NCBI GenBank assembly: GCA_050084515.1 | Contig: CM114271.1 | Coordinates: 27,404,001-27,468,000, forward strand | Length of the DNA stretch: 64,000 nucleotides | Reading direction: 5' to 3' | Source of the DNA: Blasia pusilla | Lineage: Eukaryota > Marchantiophyta > Marchantiopsida > Blasiales | In this document: positions 1 to 12,845 of the stretch, piece by piece | How positions within the stretch are numbered: the stretch's first letter is position 1 | Layout of the letters: each line of letters starts with the position of its first letter | Notes under the pieces: model-generated | Database searches by the model: none | What the model was told of the DNA's origin: nothing | Seen by the model: only the letters and a program-made list of their open reading frames with translations | Program-made: the position numbers and the translations under genes

Positions 1-523
1 AGCTCAAGAAAATGATATTCGACTTAGAGGAATGCCACTAAAACACACCCATTGATTAGGTTCCTTGCAAGAGGGGAAAAAATAAATCTCTCTTTAAGTT
101 TAGATGATCTCATGCACACTATTTATTGTCCAGATCTTGTAGTAATATTATAGTATATAGAATTAGACCAATCGCACCCATAATCACATAACTTACGATT
201 GTATTATTATGATATCGGGTTTCATACTAATAAAGAACAATAATATTCCACCAGAGTTTCTCAAATAAATCTTGCAACTCTATCATCATAACATAGATAG
301 AGTTAGGCGTATCGGTATCTAGATTCAGACTTGGAAACACTAAATAAATGCTAATCCATTGCAAACATTACATGATTCTCGCAGTTCTATTATTATTATA
401 ACGGAGAGTTTGGCATATTCATCCCTGATTTCACACTCCAAAAGAAGAAAGAGTAGTCCCATGGCACATAGAGTTCCATCCATCGATCGATCCCCTTGGA
501 GATCCACGTTCTTACTTACTTAC
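1..523 (-). other. Start of ABCB intron 5
   Basis: The exon ending at 524 is followed by a strong donor (GTAAGT, read on minus) at 523-518. The remaining bases are AT-rich, with no recognisable exon, so this is intron running off the window. Nothing else is seen. Confidence 0.75.
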
Positions 524-3500
524 CAGCGGGAATGGTGAGGCACAAGTCCTTGAAGATTTGGGAGTCGGGGCGCGAAGGGTAGCAGAAGTCCACGTTTCGG
601 AACTCCATTCGTCCTTCCAACTTCGCCAGAGTTTGCCCACTCATATTGTCGCAATCGATCTCTGGTATTCGGTCGATCATAGCAAAGATGCGCATGGCGG
701 CTGACCGTCCCTCTGAAAAGTACTTCAGGTTGGGGAGGGCAGTCCCCAAAGCTCTGCACAAGCAACCCCAAAGTTGCCATGTCATCCTTCTCTCTCTCAT
801 CAACTTCTCGCCCAAAGTTGCCATGTCATCCTTCTCTCTCTCATCAACTTCTCACCAAAAGTTGCCATGTCATTCTCCTCTCATCAACTTCTCACCCAAT
901 TCATCAACAGCTTCGTCCCATTTGAGATGAGTTGGCAGAAGCTTGTGCGGTCATGGTGGCTCTAGAGAATCATGGTCTTAGGGAAGTGGGCAGAAATGGA
1001 CTCTAATGGCGAAATGGGCCTTGGGGAGTGGAAAAAAATCCTCGTAGCAATTGAAGAATTTGAGGGAGGGAGAATATGATAAAGAGGAATGCCATGATAT
1101 GAGGATACATTGAGGACAACGTGATGCAGTGGAATGGCAATTGTGTGCAAGGAAACTAAATTTGGTCAAGAGACCAAAAATAAATAAAGATTCTTTTCGA
1201 GTCAATATAATGATAACAATAAAGCCGAAGGTTTTCGAACTTAAATTTCTAGACTCACCACATGGAAAGTAAAATTCTCGCAAATTCAAACAACCTAAAT
1301 CAGTACCTTTATCACTATAATCATAATAAATTGAAACTCATATGGAAGACTTTTAACTTCTAAGGATGGTAAAGTAGTGAAACAAAAGAGTTGAATCAGA
1401 TTAGAAGCCATAAAATAAAAGGAGACGAAAAAAGACTCTCGTAATAAAAAGAAGGAAGAAAAAAATCTTAGAAAGAAAATGAAAAGAACACTCTGAAAAT
1501 AGAAAGGAAGGACGTCCCTGAAAAGAAAAGAAACCGGTAGAACGAAAAGAAAAGAAGAAACTGACGAAATAAAAGAAAATGAAAGGAAGGAAACTGAAAG
1601 AAAGTAAAATCCTAAAACAGCAAAACAGAAAAGAAAAGAAAGGAGGGAGGGAGGGAGTCGCTGGCTCACAATCCGCCCGTCAACATGCCGAGGCCGGACG
1701 TGATGATTCTCCCGCCGTTGATTCCCTCGTTGATGACGAGCTTGCTCCCGTACCAGGACATGAATCCCCACAGCGCGAAGTTGACGCCGTTGAGGCCCAC
1801 CGCGAATCCCTTCGCCATCCCCATCTTCTTCCCCAGCTCAACCGTGCTCTCCAGGCTCCTGGAGAAGCGCGCGCGTGTCTTCTCCTCGCCCACGAACGAG
1901 TACACGGTCCGGATCGACGATATCGCCTGCTCCGCGATGGATCCGGCCTCCAAGTACGTCACTTGCATCTTCCGCGCCAGGCTCGTCAGCGTCCTCCCGT
2001 ACACGATCCCGGGGATCACCAGCAGAGGCGAGAAGCTCAGCAGTATCAGCGACATCTTCCACACCAGATAGAACCCCACCACATAGCCGCCCACGAAGCT
2101 GGAGATGTTCGCCACAAAGTGGCCCACCTGTCATGCCAACGCACACGCGATCGATGGTTCATTCACTCCCACTCATCGGCTCATCACCTCTCCCCAATTC
2201 TTCTCACATCCCGGACCATCCGCCAATCAAACTGCCTACTCCCCAACGTGAATGAAAAATTCACACATTTGCCTATTCATATTGTTATGGGCTGTTGAGG
2301 GTTGGATTGACACAAGAAAACGCTTTTAAACTCCTTTATGATTGTTCCTGCGTAGACGCATATCATGCGCACGTCCTGGGAGATGGTCATTCCTCTATAC
2401 ATGAAAGTCGCATCCTGAGGCTGAAACCCCCCAAAACATTATAGACGGGTGAACTCTCAAAGTTGAGTACTCGCTCAACTTAACGGGTCACTGTAAGTCA
2501 ACTACACAAATCGATCTCTAGTGAATTCTGACTGGTGTTGGAAGTGGTACGGAATGGGTTTGCGTGTTCAATCGGTCTCTGGCAAGCCAAGTATATGTTA
2601 TGAAAGGTTACCGGATCTTTGATGTACAATTGGACTGTTTAAAGAGAATTTCCAAGAACCATCCAAACTCGGACATGGATCCTGGATTGGATCAGCTGAG
2701 GTTCGGATCGACAAGGTATCATGGATGCAGTGACATGGACTAAATATATGCGCACTTGCCCGACAATTCCAGCTCGCAAGACAAGAAGAATGTCATTGAG
2801 GAGCGAGGTCACAATTGCTGCAGTCAATGACTCGACTTCGAACAATGCCGATTCGGAGTCGAATTCTACTGCAGTGCTGTCGTAATTTCGGAGGTCGACT
2901 GTGGATGACTTAGGGACACTAGAGCTATGAATTCGATGTGCATGACATCGATCGTCGACCTCTGGGCGGAAGGTCCAAACGCTCTCAAGTACGTACCTTC
3001 TCGCTGATGGCATCCTGAATCGTCAAGCAGTCGCTGGAGACGCTGTTGACGACCTCGGCCGTGTTGGCTCCTGCAGTGTCGAAGAAGCCCTGATTTTGTC
3101 TCAGAATGGCCCTGAGGTACATGAATCGGAGCCGACTCGTCTGCCTCTCGCCTGTTTTCATCCAGCACGACGCCTCTGCACGCCACGCTCCACTGCTCCA
3201 TCAGAAATTCCGTTTGCATATAGAAACAAGTCTAGAATAATACCCATATCTCAGTCCACGAATCTCCCGTGACTTCCCTCATTCATTCAGAATCCTCAAT
3301 CATTTACGAGACAGATGTGCAAAACAATCGCCATTTCTAGAAGAGTGCACAGAGGCCTGCGGAGTTGGGTCTTCACGTGAACCCAACTGCTGGATGGGTA
3401 TATGCACTCTCTCTCTCTCTCTCTCTCTCTCTCCCTGTGTGTGAGGCTAGACACCCCAAATCAAACCATCCGGGAGATAGCACCACCAAGAAATCACTCA

Positions 3501-5607
3501 ATGACATGACTGCAGACATGCCAGGGCTGGACAACTCTGGAATACATATACATGGATGACAGCGGGGTGGGGGAGGGGGGGAATATGAAACGTGGAGATT
3601 ATGAAACCACTCCCCTCTCTAAGTATCAGAAGAGCAGCTCTTAGAAAGGGAGAGAGAATTGGGTTGATTTTTTCAAGTCCACGGGAAGCCTATTGGACCC
3701 CTCCATACGAGTTCAGCCAACCGGCACCTTCAGAATCCAGATTTTCAAGCAGTTCTGCTCGGGGTTCGATTCCACGACGGAGATTTGAAAGACGGTTTAA
3801 AAAATCGCAAGCTTGCTGGAATAAGTGGAGGTGCTCACTCACCTAGGTAGCACACGATGAAGCAGCCGACTGCCAAATAAACGAATCGAAGGACGTACTG
3901 CAGGAAATCAAATGCCGAACAACCACAAGTTAAAACACATCAGCTGCTGCAAGGACTACTGGGTACGCTCTGGTGCGATAGCTCGAGAATTTAATGTCCA
4001 ATCCATCCGCAACACAAATCAGCCTCAGCCTCATCATAATTGAGTCCACTCTGAAGCTACTACCTTCTCCAACGATCCGTCAGTTCGTCATTTTCGATCG
4101 ACCATACCGTTAACCAGATCTATTCACATAAAATATGCACGAAACGAGCGAACGATGAATGCGACTCGACTTCTTGGGTGTGTTGCTCATAACCAGCTCT
4201 CTACATATATCTATACACGCAACAACTCATTTGACCCATATTTGCATTGCAGTACTTCCCACCTTGTCATCCCAGCGAGGACAATGAGACATCTATCAAA
4301 GAGGGCCAACTGTCTAGCTCGCCTGCATGCAGTCGACCACGATATCATATTGCACGGTGACCGACTCCATTCGTGACATTCTTGCGATCTTTCTCCAGAA
4401 CCATCTCGACTGTCAGCAACCTACCCCCAGCTAGGTTCCCAATCCCGTACTCCTTCGAAATCTCAAAGTCAATCCTGCAGTGCTCGGTTCCCAGCTACAG
4501 CTCTCAGATGTACATATAATTAAGTGCTCGTGAATCTCCTGCTCAAAATATGTTACAGAGAGGATCTATGGAGTCGGACGGGGCCATCAGCACCGGACGT
4601 GTGTAAGGCAGACGTGACGAAAATCGGACATTCATGAGAGATTCGCAAGTCCGTGGAGTGCTAGGTTCCCAGAGCCGAATGTGATACGTATGCGCATATA
4701 AGGAAATAAAGAAACATTCATTCCGTGCCAGAAGTATTCAAAAAGGGTCTCCGCAGTCGCGACCATAGCCCCAGAGGTGATGTAGAACCTAAACAAGCGG
4801 ACCAAAATCTCACGAGAGCTTTGGAAATCCGAGGAGCTCACGGTTTTACTGTGCACACAGGATGCGTGAAATAGCGAGAGGGTCTGTGTAGTCCGGGGGT
4901 TGGGGAGGGGCATTGGTACCAATCGGTCGAGCAAGCTCGCTACACGTGGTGACAAGCTGAGAAAAAACCAATTTGAAAGGACACGGGGATTCCTACGGGT
5001 CCGTGGTCGCTGTCGATCAATTCTCTTGTAGAGCCGTGGAATGTACATGTTTGCTGCGGAGAGATATGCATACCTTATTGATCTCGTGCTCGAAGTAGGC
5101 GGGGTCTATGGAGTCGGGGCCCTTGGTACCAAACGCGTCGATCAAGCCCGACGTGATGAAGAGGGCAACGGGGAGGGCGATTCCGTTGCCTATTGCACCC
5201 ACAGTGCCCAGGATCATGAGCAGCACGTCTAGAGAATCTGCGTACTTGAACATTTGCAGGAAGGTGACGCGGTTGGAACCGGCGATGGGTCGGCTCTTGG
5301 AGTCGTTCTTCTTCCGGTTCTCGTTGCTGGGATTCCTCTCGTCCTCTTCCGAGCTCCGCTCCAGCTGCGGAAGATCCCCGGCAGCTCCGCGTTTGTAGGC
5401 CGTGGCCTGGTGCCCGGCGAGGGCGTCGACGATGGATTTCTCCTTCTCCACCATCTTCTCTTGCATCTGCAGGAGCTCCTGCCTCTTCTCCACGAGCGCC
5501 TGCTCCTGCTGGAACAGCTTCTCCTCCCTCTCGAGCAGATCCTCTCGTTTACTCAGGATCGCTTCCGTCCGCTGCACCACGTCCCCTCTCGTTTCTATCT
5601 CCCCCAT
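524..5607 (-). CDS. ABCB-type (P-glycoprotein-like) ABC transporter, N-terminal part, five exons, 3' part off window
   Basis: ATP-driven membrane exporter of the ABCB/MDR family, substrate unknown. Exons on the minus strand: 5607-5074, 3897-3843, 3175-2997, 2127-1670, 753-524. All junctions are GT-AG and the phases agree, giving about 485 residues. Residues ~10-62 form a charged heptad-like coiled coil rich in Glu, Lys and Gln, followed by a hydrophilic linker to ~115. The first transmembrane domain follows: helix 1 near residues 128-158, helix 2 around the exon 2/3 junction, then the family motif TGERQ and an FFDT motif, and further helices in exon 4. Exon 5 contains the NLKYFSEG linker and the start of nucleotide-binding domain 1 (FCYPSRPD), ending at IPAG, the residue just before Walker A. 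Walker A/B, signature and the second half must lie left of position 1. The start ATG at 5607 is the first one in the coiled-coil frame. Family assignment is firm; the long N-terminal coiled coil is unusual for ABCB proteins. Confidence 0.93.
770..897. repeat. Tandem repeat, three copies of a 44-bp unit
   Basis: Copies begin at 770, 814 and 858; the first two periods are 44 bp and the last copy is shortened to 40 bp by loss of a few CT bases. Each starts AAAGTTGCCATGTCAT and has a CT-rich centre. The array lies in ABCB intron 4, ending 16 bp from the acceptor side of exon 5. Read on the gene strand it replaces the expected pyrimidine tract with purine-rich repeat, so it may affect splicing. 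Confidence 0.9.
1420..1660. repeat. Polypurine low-complexity tract
   Basis: Almost pure A/G on the plus strand (runs of AAAGAAAAG and GGGAGGGA), so a polypyrimidine stretch on the ABCB coding strand. It lies directly after the donor of exon 4 at 1669. Simple-sequence DNA with no coding signal. Confidence 0.7.
3407..3433. repeat. (CT)n microsatellite
   Basis: About 13 uninterrupted CT units inside ABCB intron 2. The short plus-strand reading frame running across it is a by-product of the repeat. Confidence 0.95.
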
Positions 5608-6494
5608 GGCGTCCTGCGATCATTCGCGACTCGCGATGGAATAGGCGAATTCTTTCCCCACTGCTAGATCTCCGATTTCAGCCAGGCGCGGACCGATCGA
5701 CCTGCCGGGCAGATCGCTACGTCACGAGGCGGCGGAGGATTCATCTCGAATTCGACGTCCGTATCATCAACTGCTTCATAAAATTACGAATGTACGTGTC
5801 TGATTACGAACGCGCACGTCTATGGCAGAAATGCATCCCAAGCTTCCGCGATGGGTGTCTGTCCCTCCTATCCTCCGTCGACTGGCGGATCGATCCGGCT
5901 GCCACCGCCCACCGCGTGGCAATGCAAACGACGAGCTGCGCTTCCTACAGCTTGGCTATGCAAGCGAGGATCACGATCAGACGTGCTCTCTGTATACCTT
6001 CGGAACGACGGACGATAGAGAGAGAAACTATCGCCCCCACATCAACAGATAATCCGGCCTTCCTCGGAGTCCCCGAAGTGGGATGTACTGTTTATTCCGT
6101 TTGAATATACATCTGCATATAAGTGTGTGTCAGTACGTATTAATCACGCACACGCGTTTGTGTATGTGTGGCGATGAAGTGATCGGAGATCGGTCCACCC
6201 GTCGCGAATTAGCTAGCCTTTGAAGGTGGCAGCCGACTGGCGATGGGATTGCGATCGACTCGGATACTCCGACGCCGAGAGTGGATTTGTGCAGTCTCCC
6301 CCAGGGCCGACGGTGGGCGGGCTCGGATCGATCTGGAGCCGCCGTTGGAAGCTCGAGCGGACTGAATGATTGATACGGATCGGCGGGCGACTGGATTCGG
6401 GGAAAGTTAGCGACGATCGAGCGAGCGGGGGGATGAGCGGAGCTGACTGATATGAGAGCTTTGTCCCACGGCCACAGTTGGCACATGGGAAGGG

Positions 6495-6503
6495 CTTTAT
6501 ATA
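6495..6503 (-). promoter_or_regulatory. Possible TATA box of the ABCB gene
   Basis: On the minus strand the bases read TATATAAAG, a strong plant TATA match in a GC-balanced setting, 888 bp upstream of the ABCB ATG. Transcription would start near 6465, giving a leader of about 860 bases; this may contain a leader intron, since a possible acceptor (GATCGCAG) ends 6 bases before the ATG. The stretch 5608-6494 between them shows no other gene. Inference from motif and position only. Confidence 0.35.
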
Positions 6504-9400
6504 GGTGGGCTGTTGGGGATTGCTGGGAGGGAGCATCAACTGCCATCAGGTAGGACGTAAGCACGTCCACGTCGCAGTGACATCAGTCAGACCGCCTCGC
6601 GAGCGCTCCGCTGGATTCCTGCCACGTGGAACGGCTGCATCCGGGGAGCCCTTCGACGGAGGACTCTCGCTACCTTGTCGGACGGTATCCGGGGGAGGCG
6701 CTCTGTACGCGGGACCAGTCATGTCTGGCTGAGCCGCTGACGATGGAACTTCAAGGAAGCCGTCCGTGCGGTGTACCGACGGGCCGAGTGGAAGGTGCTA
6801 CGACTCCCCGGTGCCCCACTACCGATCATCATGGTTCCCGCTTTATCATTCCGCGTGTCATCGTGTGGGTGGGCTGACATGCTGTCTCCGACACGTGTCA
6901 CAAATGAGGAAGTCAGCCCGTCGCGAGCGAGGGAACAGGGAGACGATGTCCACGCTGCCAGCAGCGAGAGAGCATGGATTTGAGGCCCATTTTGAGTCGG
7001 GGATACGGTCGTCGACTGTTGCTAGCATTGTCTTTTCTCGCGATGGGAATAGGCCAGGCTCCGGGTAGTTTTCGTTTTCTAGATAACCGGTACATTTCCG
7101 ATCTATGTGAAACGTTCTTTTTCTATATGAAACGTGAGGATATATTTTGAAGAAATTTTAATTCCAGCCGATGTTTTATTGCTAATACAAACGAAACGGC
7201 AAGTCTGAGAGCTAGGTAGGTGAACACGTAACCCCGGTTCTCCCGTTCATTAGAACCGGCCGAGGTCTCAATAAAAATTGATGGTGGAAAGCCATGAAGG
7301 TAACAGTCTGAAAAGGGGCATCCTTATCCGTTAATTCACCAGAGACAACAACGTTAGTAACACCAGGGAGATGTGATTACCATTAAGTGGGTGGGGGTGC
7401 CTCTCACATCCATTCTGCCGAAAGAATTTCCTGCTTTCCGTAAAGAGCCACGTCAGAGTCAAACGTCGGGAAGCGGACACCGGGAACCGCCTGACATGGT
7501 GGTGAGATCGCCTGGCAATACAATCGCCTCGCCGTATATGATAAGTAGATGACCGTCATCCAAGGACCAGTGAACCTTCCGCTGCGTGTCCCCATGGGAC
7601 GGCTCCAGCCGCCCGACACATGCGGAGAGGATTTTGTAGAGAGGGGTCGCACAGACGGATACGGAGTCCCAAGACGGAAGGACTCCTCCTCCCGCAGAAA
7701 GGCTTGCGTACATCGATCGCAATCCGGAAAGTGGCGGTTCAAATCCTCCAAATGTGCCCGTTGTGTCAGCTTTCGCAGCGGTCCTTAAACAGTTATACCT
7801 TGCGGTGTACGCTTCCCTGGCACGGGGTTTGACACCCCTGCCTTTGCAGAGTGCACACTGCACATGTTGTAGCGGCAGCTACCGCCTGCCGCTATGATTT
7901 AGACCCCCATACGCTGCCCTGGATGGGATCATGGGAGGCGTGTGTCCATATTGGGTCCGGGGTCCTGACAGGGATCGACTCCCCTCCGCTCGATCGTCAA
8001 CCGTGAGTAGCTAGGCCACCCTGCGTGGGATGCACCTGATCGCTCGATCTGGTTCGGAACATGGCCTTCCTCCAAGCAGATTTAATTAAATAAATTACGA
8101 TCGAAGTAGTTAAGGGACAATATTTTAGGGGAGATTGGAGAGTAGCCCCTTAACTCCTTAATTTTTATTTATTTTTCTGGACTTTCACTCTCCACTGACG
8201 CGGCCAATTCAGTAATACTCAGGCGATCACATGAGGTATCCCAACTGGTTTGCTTCTGACGATTAGCGCAGCAGCTGATAACGGTAGCTGCTGAATTCCT
8301 GTGTCCATGAGTTGCAAATCGAGGGTAGAAACCGGTACTTTGATCTAGGTAGCTTGTAGATATTCTGGACTCTTTCACGTTTTACGTACATCTCATTCTC
8401 GAAGTTGGGCTGCTGAAGATACATGCTCCTGTCCGGACCTTTACTTTGGATGAGGCGGGAGCTTTATGGATTTTGTTTGATCCATGAGGTGGAACGAAGA
8501 CAGTGAACACTCGGAGTTCTTGATTGGTCATAGCTGTAGCAGGCCGGATCCACGGGGCCTCTGAAATTTTCTTTGAACTCTTAATATTCCAGCGCTTGCA
8601 AATGCTTTGGTTTGATGAGAAGTCTTGGAGAGGTTGATATCAAGTAGGCTCTAAAGCTCAGTCTAAGCTGAGCCATAAATCCGCAAGTAAGGATCCGGAT
8701 CGATCGAGCTCGACGTCTGCTGCTGCTGCTGCTGCCCGAGGCGCAGGGCTTCTGTCTCTGGCAGTCCAGCCGCCTGTCGATGAAAGGTGGGAGGACCGAA
8801 TCCTTTCAAAGTCGCCGCCGGTGGCACTAGTTGTGGTCCAGCCGATGAGACCTCCACCGACGTCCCTCTCTCTCGGACTTCCGCGTGCGCTTGCGCTTGC
8901 GCTGGCAGCTTCGCAGTCTCGGATTGCCTTCAAAACTCGCCCTCGACAAAACATGGGCCGTCGGGCCATGGGTTGGTGGATACCTATCCGAATTCCAGCT
9001 TTACACTTTGCGATACCCATAGCCAATCCATAGTCATGGAGGTACTCATCCGGCGCAGGCGAGTCTATGGGATATCGAATATTGGCGAATGGCCTCACCA
9101 ATCGTGCTCTGCGCGCAGAAGCATATTCAAATGTCACACCGCTATGGGTCCTATGGGTCGGGGACGCATGAATTCGCCTTACGAAACACGCCAGGTCGCA
9201 TTGGATTCGCGCCTACCACTATTAAACGAATCCGAGTCTCCCCTCTCGTAGCCAGAGCACAGAGCGGATGTACGTGCATGCGTCCCTCTGCGGGTGACTG
9301 GAAAGCATGGCTGTTGTAGTTCTAGCCTCTAGGTGCTGTCCGATCGCGTCCACCTCATACACAGTCTACATTTGAAATCGATAAATCAAAAACTTTATTT
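6504..9400. other. No recognisable gene
   Basis: Moderate-GC sequence with many short overlapping reading frames on both strands and none with a recognisable domain. The minus-strand frames at 7404-7863 look somewhat codon-like but match nothing I know. A short (CTG)n run lies at ~8716-8735. It may hold decayed transposon or gene fragments. Confidence 0.5.
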
Positions 9401-11460
9401 CAGTGACTATAGCATGCTCGCTTTTACAGGCATCATTATTATTTTTGACAGCTACGAGTAGCAACTGAATCAGAACTTCAATGTCTCGTCACCATCGTGC
9501 GCACATACGTGTAGGTTACAAACATTATTATGTGTATTTAAATATAAATAAACGGAGTAATTTTATTTCTCGTGATCGTAGTGTATGCATATGAGAGGAC
9601 ATATGTAATCTTGGACACGTAAACGTTAGCGAGGCACCTCTTTGTGGCCGGGACACATGTGCCACCTCTCATAAACCAGTGTGCGAAAGAAATGAATAAA
9701 TTCGCACTTAATAAATTCGCTTACAGTAAATCCGAAATTGTGAATGGTTGAAAGACGGGGCACCACACATGTCATGGGAATACACGAGAGCAGTGTAATT
9801 TTTTAATTTAAAGTAATGGTCCTTGGGAAGAATATTACTAAGTTTTTTTCAAAGACATGATTTCAAAATGAAAAGAGAAAATTGATTCAATTTTTATATT
9901 TAATTACAACGAATTCTAGCATTCGAGATGAGAAAAAGGCCCTTGTGCTGTACAATGTATAGATCTTTAATATATTCTGAATGGATATTCCACTTTGTAG
10001 TTCAGATATATGCATATTGTTCTAGTTTAATAGCCAATGGGATGAAAAAATAAACTACATCGAAAACTTCCATGAATTACTTTTAAGAGTAAATGAAAAT
10101 ATATATGACGTTATTTCATTTAAAAAATGAAAATCAATCCCCTTGATAATGATTTGAAAATACAAAATACTAATCGATTGATTTTGTATACCAGTAGCAG
10201 CGAGTACCTTACTAATAAGTAGTAGTCGCTAGAAGCGAGATAGATGTGGAATCACCCTTCCTGGGTTTGGATTAGTAATTGTAATGCTGGTTCGTTGCAC
10301 AGGTCCGCAAACGGGAGGTTTTCGATGGCAGGAAGGATTGAAAAGAAGGAAGGACCCCCGCAAAGTTCGAATTCAGACTCCCGAAGTGCTACCCATTCGT
10401 GTCCCGGTGCGAATCGAAAGAAATTGATTTTTAGTAACGGGTTTATGGGACTAAAAATCCATTCTTCTTATTGACATGTTTCTCGATTGTGAGCACAGTT
10501 AGCTCTAGAGGTGTAGGCTTCACAGAAGCCGACATGTGTTTTGTCTGCATTAACGGCCGTGAGGTCCGCTTCTTGCAATGCTTTTCTGGACCGCAGATGT
10601 GCTTTGATTTCCATTCGTGTCCTGGGTTCCGGCCTCTTGCGGTCTATTTTTTGGTTCTCCATGCCCCCTCTTTTTATCGTGATGGGTTTCCATCCTTTTT
10701 CTACATATATATTTAGAGAGACTTCAGTCGCTGAGTGGCGCCCTTCGACGCTGCAATGCAGCTAGGGCCTAGAAAAAGAGGGAGCGAGAGATATCCATGC
10801 GGTACTCTTTTCGTCTTGAGAGCCGGGTCCACACTAACGATTTAACGACCCATGATGGTTCTGGCTATTGATACAGATTTCATCACTGATATGGATCAAA
10901 GGTTGCGATTTTCTGTTTGTTTCTTTGTTAATTTGGCACTATCTCCGTGCGTTCGTATCTGCAGATATTGCGGAGTCACAGTTAATTCCGATGACGAACA
11001 TTTGTTAGGCTTTCTTTGGTTCGGCGATCTTTCCGTGCTTTCGAGATATATATAGATAGTGCCTCCGAAGGTATTATTATCCTCGTTTGTTTGGACGCTT
11101 TATTTTGTGTCCAAACAAAATAACGTTCGTTTGTCTGTTTCTTTGTTCGGCTCGGAACTCCTTCCGCATTTCCGAGCTTTCGATCTATAATTAGCGATGG
11201 ATTTGATCCGGTTTGTTTTCCTTTGGCACTGCTTCTGTTCCTTTCATAGATATGTATATATATACCATTGTTCTGTACCTTCGCTGACGGTGGCTTGTTT
11301 GGTTGCCAGTTTAGCACTCCTTCCAAATTTGCGCTTTCCACAAATTTAGATAGCTGGATCCACACCTACAATTTGGATTCTGCCGGTCTGTTTAGGGTTT
11401 CGCTTGTTTGTTTCTGGAGAAATAGGCGCATTCGCAGAGCTCTGCACTCGGTACGTACAT
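9401..11460. other. AT-rich intergenic sequence
   Basis: From 9400 to 10200 the sequence is strongly AT-rich with stops in all frames. From 10240 to 11460 GC rises but only short frames without known domains are present. Nothing further is seen. Confidence 0.5.
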
Positions 11461-12170
11461 GGCGACGGGAACCATCTGTCTCGTCGTTTGATGGATGAGA
11501 AGTCAGCGCAGTAGCGGGTAGGGGGGGGCTCTGGAGTCTGAGAATTATCCGATCAATTTCTAGCGAGATTTTTTCTCAAGGCAAAACGTGGATTAATCGC
11601 AAATGGCGTGCGTCAAGGAGCTGTCTGCCTACATGTGCATACGCGGCTTGCGAGCGTTCATCCTCAGCGGTCGTAATATCCCCCTGCGCACAAGTAGACA
11701 GAGGGACGGACACTTTCTCGACGAATACCGATTCAGCGATTTGCGATGAATTCACGTCGCGCGCGCTAGAGATTTGGGTCTGATAATTCCGTCGGACCTT
11801 AGAGCCCCCTCCCTCCCTCCCTCCCCGCTACCTACCTACATGCGCTGACTTCTCTATCCGTCTACCAAGGCTACAGGTGGATCCCGTCGCTATGGACGTA
11901 GCTAGCCAATCGTGGATGAACGCTCGCAAGCCGCCTATGCCCATGCAGGAGTTTGCCCGGTTGCGAACGTTGAATAGCTGCGTACAAGGCGACGGGATCC
12001 ATCTCTGTTTAGCTTTGTTTGATGGATAAGAACTCGGGGCTGTAGGCTCTAGAGTCCGAGAAAGTTACCTCACAGATTTCTAGCTGAGATCTTCATGAAG
12101 AAAAGAGGGGAGTTCATCGCTTAATCTGTGTGCGTCAAAAAAATTGTCTGTGTATGTGTGCCTAGACTTC
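11461..12170. repeat. Fold-back unit: inverted 32-bp arms flanked by diverged direct repeats
   Basis: The 32-bp segment 11632-11663 is repeated inverted at 11914-11945 with two mismatches; the core is GGCTTGCGAGCGTTCATCC. Around it, 11461-11640 and 11989-12170 are diverged direct copies: both begin GGCGACGGGA(T/A)CCATCT, both contain GTTTGATGGAT, a CTCTRGAGTCYGAG block, a TTTCTAGC block and a GTGCGTCAA block. A further inverted copy of the GGATCCCGTCGC motif is at 11879-11890. This suggests a mobile or duplicated unit of unknown class. No coding potential is seen. Confidence 0.7.
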
Positions 12171-12845
12171 TTCCGACCGTTTATAAGTCACTAGTGCGTG
12201 GACCCGTTTAAATAACTTCCCACCATGATAATTAACTTTCACGATAAATGATCAGGTCCCGTTTAAAATCCACTCCGATCTTTTCCTTTTTCCGTAAGAG
12301 GATTTTTCAAAATGAGAGGGGCACTCTACTAGAAGATATAGATGAATAGCTGCTCGGAACTTCGCTCATCTTACAGCAGCCGTCCGTCACAATTCGGATG
12401 CCCATCTGAGTCGTAGCTTTCCAGTTCACAGACGTGCATGCATGGATCCCGCAGGCTGGCTCGCCTTCGCGCATGATCAGACAGCGCAGCACTCAAGAAT
12501 GTGAGTCTCTTGAAGCGGAGCCTTGATGACTGCATCTACTAACGAATAAGAGGGACTGTAAGAGGGACGGGACTCGGGAGAGTCGTTGTTTTCGTACTTT
12601 CCCTAACTTTACGCTGCACGTCTTTCCGGCTTCTTTCCCGTACACGTTGACTCTCGTACCCTCTTTTAGAATTTTAGGATTTATCATTTCTCATGCAAAC
12701 AATATTTTTAAGAAATGTACCTTTTTATTTCGGTTTTATCAAAATGTTTTTGCTTTTCACGTACATTTGCTCACTAGTTACACTGAAATAATAATAAGAA
12801 AATAATTGAATAGTAACTAGACGCTAATCGAGCTCGTCTACGTTC
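12171..12845. other. No recognisable gene
   Basis: Intergenic sequence between the fold-back unit and the non-LTR remnant. Only short frames without domains; AT-rich after 12690. Confidence 0.5.

Noticed and set aside
1579-2298. Long plus-strand reading frame of 239 codons
   Set aside because: It lies opposite ABCB exon 4 (2127-1670), whose minus-strand reading is clearly the real one; the plus frame is a low-complexity shadow.
3752-3775. GGGGTTCGATTCC, a tRNA B-box-like sequence
   Set aside because: The T stem has a mismatch and no A box, acceptor stem or anticodon arm can be built around it.
7730-7752. GGCGGTTCAAATCC, a second tRNA B-box-like sequence
   Set aside because: No cloverleaf can be built; the T stem has a mismatch and no A box is present at the right distance.
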